A stretch of 45,322 nucleotides of DNA from a bacterium (lineage in GTDB: Bacteria; Pseudomonadota; Gammaproteobacteria; Burkholderiales; Burkholderiaceae_C), in contig JAVBXK010000096.1 in the NCBI GenBank assembly GCA_030824555.1, positions 1 to 45,322 of the forward strand. Direction: 5' to 3'. The notes below the pieces were generated by a model. That model was not told where the DNA came from and ran no database searches. It saw only the letters and a program-made list of their open reading frames with translations. Positions 32,915 through 40,676 of this stretch are shown here, one piece after another. Within the stretch, counting starts at the first letter, position 1; every line of letters starts with the position of its first letter. The position numbers were made by a program, and so were the translations under genes.

Positions 32915-33195
32915 CAACCCGCCAACAATGCATCCAAGTCTGCTGCTGTCAGGCGCTGGCGCGCAAGAATTTGCCTCAGCCCGGTTTCTGCCTCAGTCAA
33001 CAACATCAGGTTGGCGTGCTCTTCTTCCAGTGCGTGGTAATAGTCCAGTTTTTTCGCATCCACAAGGGCTACATAGCTGGCCCCGTTCTTGGTGAGCACT
33101 TTTTCAGCGCCGCCTTCCACCACATCCTGTGCCAGCTCGGTTAATCGGGCACGGGCTTCGCTGATGGGAACAACATCACTGGTTCGCAGATTCAT
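32914..33195 (-). CDS. Phd/YefM-type antitoxin
   Basis: This 93-aa antitoxin has the Phd/YefM fold: MNLRTSDVVPISEARARLTE, then EKVLTKNGASYVALVDAKKL gives the DNA-binding N-terminal half. The acidic C-terminal part (YYHALEEEHANLML onwards) would wrap the toxin. AAGGA precedes the ATG. A TTAAT-N6-ATTAA inverted repeat lies directly upstream, in position for autorepression. The toxin gene follows with an overlapping stop and start. Confidence 0.8.
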   Translation of the reverse strand: MNLRTSDVVPISEARARLTELAQDVVEGGAEKVLTKNGASYVALVDAKKLDYYHALEEEHANLMLLTEAETGLRQILARQRLTAADLDALLAG

Positions 33196-33204
33196 GGTTG
33201 ATCC

Positions 33205-33235
33205 TTAATGAATGTATTAACGTAAATTGTAATTT
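33205..33235. promoter_or_regulatory. Operator-like inverted repeats before the toxin-antitoxin genes
   Basis: TTAAT-N6-ATTAA at 33205-33220 and AAATT-GT-AATTT at 33224-33235 stand just upstream of the antitoxin start in an AT-rich stretch. Phd-type antitoxins bind such sites to repress their own promoter. Binding is inferred. Confidence 0.5.
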
Positions 33236-33344
33236 TTATGTGTTTGTGAATACTGGGTTCGCTACAAGTTACCCCTCAGCCATCCATGTGAGTGATTCAG
33301 ACAACCAAAACAAGCTCCACCGCTTTTTCGGCAAGCGAAGTCAG

Positions 33345-34871
33345 CTACAGATTTTCAAAACCGTGTCGACGTTCGATGTGCCTGGCCTGGTAGTGAGCCG
33401 CTTTGGCGCGGAACATGGCGTGGTCGGCAGTTTGCACCGCCATGTCCATGGATGCGCCGGCCATGCAGGTGGCCGTGCCCATGGCCATGGACAGTTCGTT
33501 GCCTGGGTAAAACTGGTTGTTCAACTCCAGCACCGAGGTGATGCGCTGCATCAGTGCGTGGGCCCCGCGCTCGTCGGTGGCGGGCATCAGCACCACGAAT
33601 TCGTCACCACCGATGCGGGCCGCGCAGGCCGGTGCGTCAATTGATTTGGCCAGCACCTCGCCCGCGCGGCGCAGCATGGCATCGCCTGCAGCGTGGCCCT
33701 GTTCGTCATTGATGCGTTTCAGACCGTTCACGTCCACCGCCAGCACGCTGACGGGCCACGGCCCCTTGCGTGCCAGGCGGTTGACCTCTTCGGCAAAAAA
33801 GGCGCGGTTGCGCAGCTTGGTCAGCACGTCGTGCTTGCCCAGGTATTCCAGGTAGGCCTCAGCCTTTTTGCGGGCAGTGATGTCAACCAGCGACACCAGC
33901 ACCATGTCCCAGCGGGCGTCATGGCCGGGCATCACGTCGAACTGCATGTGGATGTGCAGCGCGTCGCCGTTCAGGGTGTGGTTGATGACTTCACGTTGCT
34001 GGAAGGTTTTGCCATTCCAGAGGTCCAGCAATTGCTCCCGGAACGAGTCGATCATTTCGTCACGAAAAATCTTGTCCAGTTGCTGCATCAGGGTCAGCTT
34101 GTTGGGTGCGCCGAACATGTGCAACGTGTGCAGGTTCACGTCGATGACGCGGATTTCCTCCATGCAACGGGTCACGAAGTCGGGGTGCACGCGCATGAAG
34201 GTGCCGAAGTCCTGGATGCCGCGTTCGCGAACGTCGTCCATCAACACCCGGATGGCGCTGAAGTCTTCTACCCAAAGCGAAACGGGCGACAGCTCGAACA
34301 GGTTGCGTGCATACGTTTCACGCTGTGTCAGCAGCTTGCGTGCATTTTCTTCAGGGGTGATGTTCTCCAGCGTCAGCAGCACGCGGCCCCAGGTGTCCTC
34401 ATGGCCTTTGAGGATGCGGGCGCGCAGCTTGATGTCCAGCCGCTGGCCGTCCAGCGTGTAGTTGCACGTCTGGTTGGTGATTTCAAGTTGTCCGTTCCAG
34501 AGTTGCACCAGTTCTTCGACCACGCTGGTCTGCATGTCGTCCTTGAACACGTCACCCAGGCGGGACTGCAGGGTTTGCAGGTTGGTGGCATGGAACAGGT
34601 CCAGCGTGTGCTGGTTGACCCGCAGAATTTTCAGTTCACGTGTACAGGCTTGCACACGCGCAGTGTCTTCACGCAGGTAGGCGGCCAGATCGGTCACCCC
34701 TTCGTGTCGCCAGCGCTCGAAAAGGGCCTTCAAGCCGCTGTAGTCTTCGAGCCACAACGACACGGGGGCCAAGTCGAACATCTGTTCGAAATCGGAGCCC
34801 GTGGTCAACGGCGTTTTGCCCGCGTGCTGTTTGGCAGACTTGGGGTTGGCGGGGGCGGCGTTGTGCGTCAT
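33345..34871 (-). CDS. PAS-PAS-GGDEF diguanylate cyclase
   Basis: This 508-aa soluble protein makes cyclic di-GMP from GTP if active. Two related PAS-like units (about 27-150 and 190-325) both open with a Phe-(Asp/Glu)-Leu-(Ala/Ser)-PVSLW motif (DLAPVSLWLEDYSGL, ELSPVSLWVEDFSAI) and both end in an acidic loop before LTLENIT or VSLVDIT, indicating internal duplication. The GGDEF domain follows (about 345-500), with intact GGDEF at 421-425 in ARIGGDEFVVLMP. The usual RxxD inhibitory site is absent (KSID at that place). No membrane helix is seen. It is divergent from the substrate-binding protein gene. Confidence 0.93.
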   Translation of the reverse strand: MTHNAAPANPKSAKQHAGKTPLTTGSDFEQMFDLAPVSLWLEDYSGLKALFERWRHEGVTDLAAYLREDTARVQACTRELKILRVNQHTLDLFHATNLQTLQSRLGDVFKDDMQTSVVEELVQLWNGQLEITNQTCNYTLDGQRLDIKLRARILKGHEDTWGRVLLTLENITPEENARKLLTQRETYARNLFELSPVSLWVEDFSAIRVLMDDVRERGIQDFGTFMRVHPDFVTRCMEEIRVIDVNLHTLHMFGAPNKLTLMQQLDKIFRDEMIDSFREQLLDLWNGKTFQQREVINHTLNGDALHIHMQFDVMPGHDARWDMVLVSLVDITARKKAEAYLEYLGKHDVLTKLRNRAFFAEEVNRLARKGPWPVSVLAVDVNGLKRINDEQGHAAGDAMLRRAGEVLAKSIDAPACAARIGGDEFVVLMPATDERGAHALMQRITSVLELNNQFYPGNELSMAMGTATCMAGASMDMAVQTADHAMFRAKAAHYQARHIERRHGFENL

Positions 34872-34969
34872 GGTGTATCACATGGCAAATCAGGGTGGCT
34901 CCATTCTGCACTTGTGCCATGATGGTTGCGCTCCATGTCCGACACAGCTGTACATCAATGGGAACATCC

Positions 34970-36007
34970 ATGTCGCGTTACCTCATGTCTGGCGATTCAA
35001 AGCCGTCCGCTCCAATGCGTCGGCAGCTGGTGGGTGGCTTGGCTGCCCTGGTGGCCACCCCGTCTGCGCTGTGGCCCGTGGTGGCTGGGGCGCAAAGTGG
35101 CCCCATGCACCGCATTGGCGTGACCAAAATCGTGTCGCACGCCGCGCTTGATGCCGATGAAAAAGGTTTCGAGGCCGGGCTGGCCAGCGCGGGCTTCAAA
35201 GAGGGCGTCAACGTCACCTACCTGCGCCACAACGCACAAGGAGACATGGCCAAGGCCGATGCCATTGCGCGTGAGCTGGTCGGCGCCAAGGTGGACCTGA
35301 TCCACGCCATTGCCACGCCCACTGCGCAGGCAGTTATGCGCACGGGCAGCCACATTCCGCTGGTGTTTTCGTCGGTGACCGATCCGGTGCGGGCCGGGCT
35401 GGTGCCAGCTGGCAGCGCGCCGGGGCAAAAAACCGGCACTCATGTTACCGGCCTGAGCGATTTGTGGCCCGTGCAATTGCAAATGGAGACCTATGCCAAG
35501 GCCGTGCCCCACGCCAAGGTGTGGGGCACCATCTACAACCCGCAGGAGGCCAACTCCCTCACCCACTTGCAAGCCATGCGCGAGGCCGCCAAGCAACTGG
35601 GCCTGACCCTGGTGGAGGCCACGGTGTCCAGCGGTGACCAGGTGGGCAACGTGGCAGCCACGCTGGCGGGCAAAGTGCAGGCCATCACCATCACGTCTGA
35701 CAACACCACAGTGGCCAAACTGGATGCCATTGCCCGCGTGTGCGACCAACGCAAAATTGGCCTGTTTGCTGGCGACATCGACAGCGTGGTGCGTGGTGCC
35801 GTCATGGCCTACGGGTTGGACTACTTTCTGGTGGGGTACTCGGCAGGCAAAAAGGCGGCGCTGGTGCTCAAGGGCATCAAGCCGGGCGAGGTGCCGTGGG
35901 GGCCGGTAGAGAAGTTCAGCCTCGTCATCAACAAACGGGCGGCACGGGCCCAGGGCGTGACGCTGGCACCCGAGCTGCTGGCGCGCGCCGACAAAATCAT
36001 CGACTGA
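34970..36007 (+). CDS. ABC-type periplasmic substrate-binding protein (ABC_sub_bind family)
   Basis: This 345-aa exported protein belongs to the ABC_sub_bind (PF04392-like) family, whose known members bind aromatic amino acids or related solutes. The signal peptide includes RRQLVGGLAALVATPSALWP and ends near AGAQ; a twin-arginine is visible, so Tat export is possible. The mature part has family features HRIGVTKIVSHAALDADEKG, the FSSVTDPVRAGLV stretch and GDIDSVVRGA. No permease or ATPase gene is adjacent; instead a membrane GGDEF gene follows after 35 nt. This suggests a sensory role with the downstream cyclase, though use by a distant transporter is possible. In-frame ATGs at 34958 and 34985 are alternatives. 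Confidence 0.88.
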   Translation: MSRYLMSGDSKPSAPMRRQLVGGLAALVATPSALWPVVAGAQSGPMHRIGVTKIVSHAALDADEKGFEAGLASAGFKEGVNVTYLRHNAQGDMAKADAIARELVGAKVDLIHAIATPTAQAVMRTGSHIPLVFSSVTDPVRAGLVPAGSAPGQKTGTHVTGLSDLWPVQLQMETYAKAVPHAKVWGTIYNPQEANSLTHLQAMREAAKQLGLTLVEATVSSGDQVGNVAATLAGKVQAITITSDNTTVAKLDAIARVCDQRKIGLFAGDIDSVVRGAVMAYGLDYFLVGYSAGKKAALVLKGIKPGEVPWGPVEKFSLVINKRAARAQGVTLAPELLARADKIID

Positions 36008-36042
36008 ACCTCGCCCCACGCCACCCCACACAGACCGTCAGC

Positions 36043-37284
36043 ATGCGATTTCTGGGCAGCCTCCACATCGTCGTGGCCGTTTTGCTTCTGACCACCTTGG
36101 CAGGGCTCTATGCCGATCTCAAAAGCGAGCAGCTCCACGCACAGAATCTGAACGTGAAGTTGGGTCTGGAGCGCATGGTCAGGCTGAACCAGTCGCTGAC
36201 CAGCTCGGTCGCTATGGCCGTGCTCGAAAAAAACACCCTGCGCGCGGCCAGCTACCACTCGCTGCGGGCCGAGTTGGAGGCCACCGTTCGCGAGGTGCAG
36301 AACCTGACCCGCACCATGTTGCTGGCCAGCGACATGGACGCGCTGGCACAGGATCAGGCCGCACTGCGGGCCGTTGAAGGCGAGGTGTTTGCGCTGATGC
36401 GCGAAGAGCGCTGGCCCGATGCGTACAAGCTGCTGCTGGCGGGCGACTACGCGATGTCGCTCAAGCTGTACGAAATCAACAGCGACACGGCCGTGGGGGC
36501 CTTGGTCATCGAATTGGCCAATATCGGTCGCCAGCAAGACCGGCTGCGCCAGCTGACGCTGGCGTTCCGTTTGGGTGCCGTGCTGCTGTTGCTGTGGACC
36601 GGTTGGCGGTACTCCAGCCGTTTGCAAGCCGAACTGGCCGAGCAAACCCGCTTGCGTGCCGCCGTGACCACAGCCAACGAGGCGCTGGAGGGCAAGGTGA
36701 AGCAGCGCACGCTGGAGCTGGAAGCGGTCAACCACCAATTGGAAGCGCTGAGCGCCACCGACGGACTCACGGGCCTGGCCAACCGCAGGCGGTTTGACAC
36801 CTGCTGGGCCGAAGAGTGGCAACGTGCCTTGCGCACGGGTGCACCGTTGGCCGTGATCATGCTCGATGTGGACCATTTCAAGGCCTACAACGACCACTAC
36901 GGCCACCAACAGGGTGACGAGTGCCTGCGCCGCGTGGGCGAGGCGTTGCGGGTCAATGTGCGGCGGGCGGGCGAGTTGGTGGCCCGCTACGGGGGTGAAG
37001 AGTTCGTGGTGGTCATGCCCGGCACCACTGCTGAACAGGCCTTGCAAGTGGCTGAAACCGTGCGCGCGGCCATCCAGGACGCCCAGATTGCCCATGCCTC
37101 GTCACCTGTGGCTTCGGTGCTGACGGTCAGCCTGGGTGTGGCTGTGGGCACGCCACAGTCATCCGACATGCCTGACCGTTTGTTGCAAGCGGCCGACGCG
37201 GCGCTGTATGAGGCCAAGCGCCAGGGGCGTAACCGCATGGTGCTGGCGGCTGCAGTGCCAGCCAGCAGCACTCTCCTGGGCTGA
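36043..37284 (+). CDS. Membrane GGDEF diguanylate cyclase
   Basis: This 413-aa inner-membrane protein has an N-terminal helix (about 3-22), a helical periplasmic sensor region (about 23-172) rich in Leu/Ala/Glu heptads, a second helix (about 173-195), a coiled-coil (about 200-245), and a GGDEF domain with LSATDGLTGLANRRRFD and GGEEF at 317-321. The Glu form is active in other cyclases. The inhibitory RxxD reads RAGE, so product inhibition is doubtful. It follows the substrate-binding protein gene by 35 nt, and the pair probably forms a ligand-sensing unit controlling cyclic di-GMP. It converges with mltB. Confidence 0.92.
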   Translation: MRFLGSLHIVVAVLLLTTLAGLYADLKSEQLHAQNLNVKLGLERMVRLNQSLTSSVAMAVLEKNTLRAASYHSLRAELEATVREVQNLTRTMLLASDMDALAQDQAALRAVEGEVFALMREERWPDAYKLLLAGDYAMSLKLYEINSDTAVGALVIELANIGRQQDRLRQLTLAFRLGAVLLLLWTGWRYSSRLQAELAEQTRLRAAVTTANEALEGKVKQRTLELEAVNHQLEALSATDGLTGLANRRRFDTCWAEEWQRALRTGAPLAVIMLDVDHFKAYNDHYGHQQGDECLRRVGEALRVNVRRAGELVARYGGEEFVVVMPGTTAEQALQVAETVRAAIQDAQIAHASSPVASVLTVSLGVAVGTPQSSDMPDRLLQAADAALYEAKRQGRNRMVLAAAVPASSTLLG

Positions 37285-37329
37285 CCCGTTTGGTTGGGTT
37301 GGTGCGAGACGGGCCCTGGGTGTGCCGCT

Positions 37330-38493
37330 TCAGCGTGGCTTGGCCAGCGTGGGGGGCACGGGCTGGCCCTTCATGGTGTGTTCAATGGCTTGCCCGAGTT
37401 CGATCACGGCCATGGCGTAGTAGCTGCTCCAGTTGTAGCGAGTGACGGCGTAGAAGTTGTCGGTGCCTGCCACGTAGCTGGGGGGCTGGCCGCCATGCGC
37501 CTGGTCGCCGTTGTGCAGCTCGATCAAGGCCCAGGGACCGGGGTGCTGGCGTGAGGTTTCGTCCAGCACCGCGCCTTTGGCCTCGAACGAGGGGGTGCTG
37601 AAACTGGGCAGGATGTCGGGGGCCAGCAGCGCGTCCATGTCGAGCCGGGTGGCGTCGAAGCCCATGGCCACGTGGGTGGGCAACCCCGGTTGCCAGCCAA
37701 ACGCCTTGAAGTAATGGGCCACCGAGCCGATGGCATCGGCCGCGCTGCCGAACAGGTCCACCTTGCCGTCGCCATCGAAGTCCACCGCGTATTTGACCCA
37801 GCTGCTGGGCATGAACTGCGGCATGCCCATGGCACCGGCGTAGCTGCTGCGGTAGCCAAGCGGGTCAGATCCATTGCGGTGGGTCAGGCTTAAAAACTGC
37901 TCCAGCTCGCCCAGGAAGAACTCGGTTCGGGCCGCTGCGCGGGGGTGGGCGGCGGGGAAGTCAAAGGCCAGTGTGGTCAGCGCGTCCAGCGTGCGGAAGT
38001 TACCCATGTGCTGGCCGTACAGGGTTTCGACGCCGATCACGCCCACGATCAGGCTGGCGGGCACGCCGGTGTCGGCCTCGGCTTTGTCAAGCCAGTGGCG
38101 TTGGGTCTCCCAGAAGGCCCGCCCTGCTTTCAGGCGCACGGGCTCGATGAAGCGGGCGCGGTAGGCCGCCCAGTTTTTGGCGCTGGCTTTGGCGGGCGGC
38201 AGCATCAGCTTTTGGGCTTGCGGCAGTTTGCGTGCCTGCGCCAGCACGGCCTGGATGGCCTCGGGGTTCAGGTCGCGGCGCAGCGCCACGTCCAGTGCGA
38301 ACTGCTGCACGCGCGGGTCGCGCGCATACGTGGTGTCTGATGTTTGAGTTTTGATGCTTTTTTTGCCTTCAGCGCTTTTACCATATGCGCTGAATGCTAT
38401 GAATATGCAAATGGCCAGCGTGGCAACTGCGGTGGGTTTGAACATGTGTGAACGCGTCTGGTTGTGTGGTTGCAAGGCCATTTGGGTGCTCAT
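37330..38493 (-). CDS. mltB: Lytic murein transglycosylase B family protein
   Basis: MltB-type enzymes cleave the MurNAc-GlcNAc bond of peptidoglycan. The 387-aa precursor has a hydrophobic signal segment (about 18-37), and the SLT/MltB domain has catalytic Glu156 in VGVIGVETLYGQHMG, plus YAGAMGMPQFMPSSW and DFDGDGKVDLFGSAADAIGS. No lipobox cysteine is seen, so it may be soluble in the periplasm. The ATG at 38493 overlaps the tgpA stop (ATGA), giving translational coupling; 38445 (MFKPTAV) is an alternative with a shorter n-region. Part of the signal-peptide coding DNA (38358-38400) is a copy of the dispersed repeat. Confidence 0.9.
   Translation of the reverse strand: MSTQMALQPHNQTRSHMFKPTAVATLAICIFIAFSAYGKSAEGKKSIKTQTSDTTYARDPRVQQFALDVALRRDLNPEAIQAVLAQARKLPQAQKLMLPPAKASAKNWAAYRARFIEPVRLKAGRAFWETQRHWLDKAEADTGVPASLIVGVIGVETLYGQHMGNFRTLDALTTLAFDFPAAHPRAAARTEFFLGELEQFLSLTHRNGSDPLGYRSSYAGAMGMPQFMPSSWVKYAVDFDGDGKVDLFGSAADAIGSVAHYFKAFGWQPGLPTHVAMGFDATRLDMDALLAPDILPSFSTPSFEAKGAVLDETSRQHPGPWALIELHNGDQAHGGQPPSYVAGTDNFYAVTRYNWSSYYAMAVIELGQAIEHTMKGQPVPPTLAKPR
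38358..38400 (-). repeat. Dispersed repeat copy 6, inside mltB
   Basis: On the minus strand TAGCAT (38399-38394) and AAGCG (38377-38373) are 16 nt apart, followed by CTGAAGGCAAAAAAAGC. In frame it encodes AFSAYGKSAEGKKS across the signal-peptide end of MltB. Confidence 0.65.
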
Positions 38494-40676
38494 TCTGGCT
38501 TGCCCGCTATTGGATTCGGTGAAGCGGCAGTTGCGCTGGCGGGTTTGGGCCAGTGCAACCGCGCCAACCGCCGCTTCAAGTTGCCCAACGTCGCATCGCC
38601 AGGGTGGGCACGTGCCGGTGTCGTGGGCCCGTGCGCAGATGCGCCGGGGGCGTAGCGCAGGGCCTCCAGTTCCAGCAGCCACTGCACCGTTTGGGCTGTT
38701 TGCAAGTTACCGGGGTGACGTACCGACAGCTGATGGGCCAGTTGCCTTGGGGTGGTGGTGGCATCGGCAGCCAGGCCAGCCTGGTGCGCGCGGGCGCGGG
38801 CCTGCGCCAGCAGGCGCAGCCAAGGGTCGTGCTGCTGGCGCTCCCACCAGGCCCATGCCGCACCGGCCAGGGTGGCTGCGGTCAGCAGGCTGGCCAGCAC
38901 GTAGCCCAGCTCCGTCCAGCTGGGGGATTCGAAGCCGAGCTTTTTCAGCAAGTCCATCTGGCTGCCTTGCGAATAGTTCAGTACCCACTGGTTCCAGCGG
39001 TTGTTCAGGGCTTCCCAGTTGTTGCGCAGGCTGTCCAGCAACGCCGGGCTGAAGGTGGCCAGCATGTTGCCCACGGCCCCCTGCGGAGGCGTGAGGCGCA
39101 CTGTGGAGCCGGTCCGCGACGGGGCCACCGCAGACGTGGGGTCCACCCGCACCCAGCCTTGGCCGACCAGCCACACTTCCGACCAGGCGTGGGCATCGCT
39201 TTGCCGCACCGTGACGTAGCCGTCCACAGGGTTGCGCTCGCCCCCCTGGTAGCCCGTGACCACGCGGGCGGGAATGCCCGCAGCACGCATCAAAATGACA
39301 AAAGACGATGCAATGTGCTCGCAAAAGCCCAGCTTGCGGTCAAACCAGAACTCGTCGGTCGCATGCTGGCCATAGCTGCCTGGGCTGAGCGTGTAGGCGT
39401 AACCACCGGTGCGCAGGTGCTGCAGGGCGCGTTCGACCAGCTGTACATCCGCCTGCGGGCCGTTGCCCACTTCGCTGCGCCACTGCGTGGCCATGGCCAG
39501 TGTGCGGGGGTTGAAGCCTGCAGGCAGGGCTTGCTGGTCTTTCACGCCAGGCGTGATGCCCATGGGGCCGTGTTGGAACGTCAGGTGGCTGGTGGCCCGG
39601 TAGCGGGTCAGATCCCTGAGGGGCTTGTCAGACAGCCATTGCAGCTCGGGCGTCAGCAGCAGCGTGTGGCCTTGGATTTGCGGGGCCTGTGCCGTGGCGT
39701 CGAGCACCATCACCCAGGGCTGGTTGCTGGGCTCCAGCGTCACGTCGTAACTCACGGGCGGGCCGCTGACTTGCAGGTTGCCCGGCATGTGGTCGGGGTC
39801 GGTGGTGCGGAACACGTCACCCAGCCTGGGTGGCCCCATGCGCCATTCGCGCCCGTCAAAGTTGCTCAGCACCGGGCCACGAAAGTACATCTGGCTGGGT
39901 GGGGGGGGCTCACCTTCAAAACGCAGCCTGAAGGCTATGGAGGTGTCTTGTGCCAGGTTGGCCACGTTGCCCACCTGCATCCGGGCCGAGAGGCCGGTAC
40001 GACCGGTCGGACCTTCAGCAGGCACCCCCCACAGCGGCGCGATGCGCGGAAACAGCACGAACAGCACCACCATGATGGGCGCACCCAGCAACGCCATGCT
40101 GCCTGCCGTGCGCGCGGCCGACCACAACGGCGGCTTGCCCACCGGCATGTGTGCCATGACCAGCGAGGTGAGCAGGCCCCAGACTGCCAGCAAAATGCCC
40201 GCTGCCGTCAGCAGGCTTTGCGAATACAAAAAATGGGTGAGCAGCGTGAACAGGCTCAGGAAAAACACCACGAACGCGTCGCGCCGCGCCCGCAGTTCCA
40301 GCATTTTCAGGGCCAGCATCACCACCACCAGTGTGATGCCTGCTTCCTGCCCCAGCAGCGTGCGGTGCGTGATGAACGTGGCCGCCGACGCCCCCGCTAC
40401 CAACCCCACCAGCCACCAACGCGAGGGCAGGGGCTGGCTGTGCCAGGCGCGGCTGGCCCGCCACAGCAGCACGGCGGCGGTGAGTGCCGTGCACCACCAG
40501 GGCAGGTGGTCTGACAGCAGCGCCACCACCCAGCCGATGTTGGCCAGCAGGAACAGCGTGTCGCGCGTGTCACGCGGCAGGTTGGCCAGCATGTGCACCC
40601 ACTTGCCCGCATGCTGGGTGCGGGCAATGGCCCCTTTGGGCTGGGGTGGCTGGTGTGGGGCAGGTGTGTTCAGCAC
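38490..40676 (-). CDS. tgpA: TgpA-type membrane transglutaminase (DUF3488/DUF4129)
   Basis: This 728-aa inner-membrane protein has about five to six N-terminal helices (DUF3488, residues about 35-210), a periplasmic transglutaminase core with triad Cys452 (LGFCEHIASSF), His496 (SDAHAWSEV) and Asp512 (VRVDPTSAV), one further helix near 605-630, and a short cytoplasmic DUF4129-like tail. TgpA of Pseudomonas is a periplasm-facing transglutaminase needed for viability there. The chosen GTG at 40676 overlaps the DUF58 stop by 7 nt; the frame is open to 40793, but that would overlap DUF58 by over 120 nt. ATG 40592 (MLANLPRD) is another option. It is in an operon with moxR, DUF58 and mltB. Confidence 0.9.
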   Translation of the reverse strand: MLNTPAPHQPPQPKGAIARTQHAGKWVHMLANLPRDTRDTLFLLANIGWVVALLSDHLPWWCTALTAAVLLWRASRAWHSQPLPSRWWLVGLVAGASAATFITHRTLLGQEAGITLVVVMLALKMLELRARRDAFVVFFLSLFTLLTHFLYSQSLLTAAGILLAVWGLLTSLVMAHMPVGKPPLWSAARTAGSMALLGAPIMVVLFVLFPRIAPLWGVPAEGPTGRTGLSARMQVGNVANLAQDTSIAFRLRFEGEPPPPSQMYFRGPVLSNFDGREWRMGPPRLGDVFRTTDPDHMPGNLQVSGPPVSYDVTLEPSNQPWVMVLDATAQAPQIQGHTLLLTPELQWLSDKPLRDLTRYRATSHLTFQHGPMGITPGVKDQQALPAGFNPRTLAMATQWRSEVGNGPQADVQLVERALQHLRTGGYAYTLSPGSYGQHATDEFWFDRKLGFCEHIASSFVILMRAAGIPARVVTGYQGGERNPVDGYVTVRQSDAHAWSEVWLVGQGWVRVDPTSAVAPSRTGSTVRLTPPQGAVGNMLATFSPALLDSLRNNWEALNNRWNQWVLNYSQGSQMDLLKKLGFESPSWTELGYVLASLLTAATLAGAAWAWWERQQHDPWLRLLAQARARAHQAGLAADATTTPRQLAHQLSVRHPGNLQTAQTVQWLLELEALRYAPGASAHGPTTPARAHPGDATLGNLKRRLARLHWPKPASATAASPNPIAGKPE

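Noticed and set aside
38553-40514. 653-aa open frame antisense to tgpA
   Set aside because: It has His/Gln/Arg-rich composition typical of antisense frames and lies fully inside a real gene.
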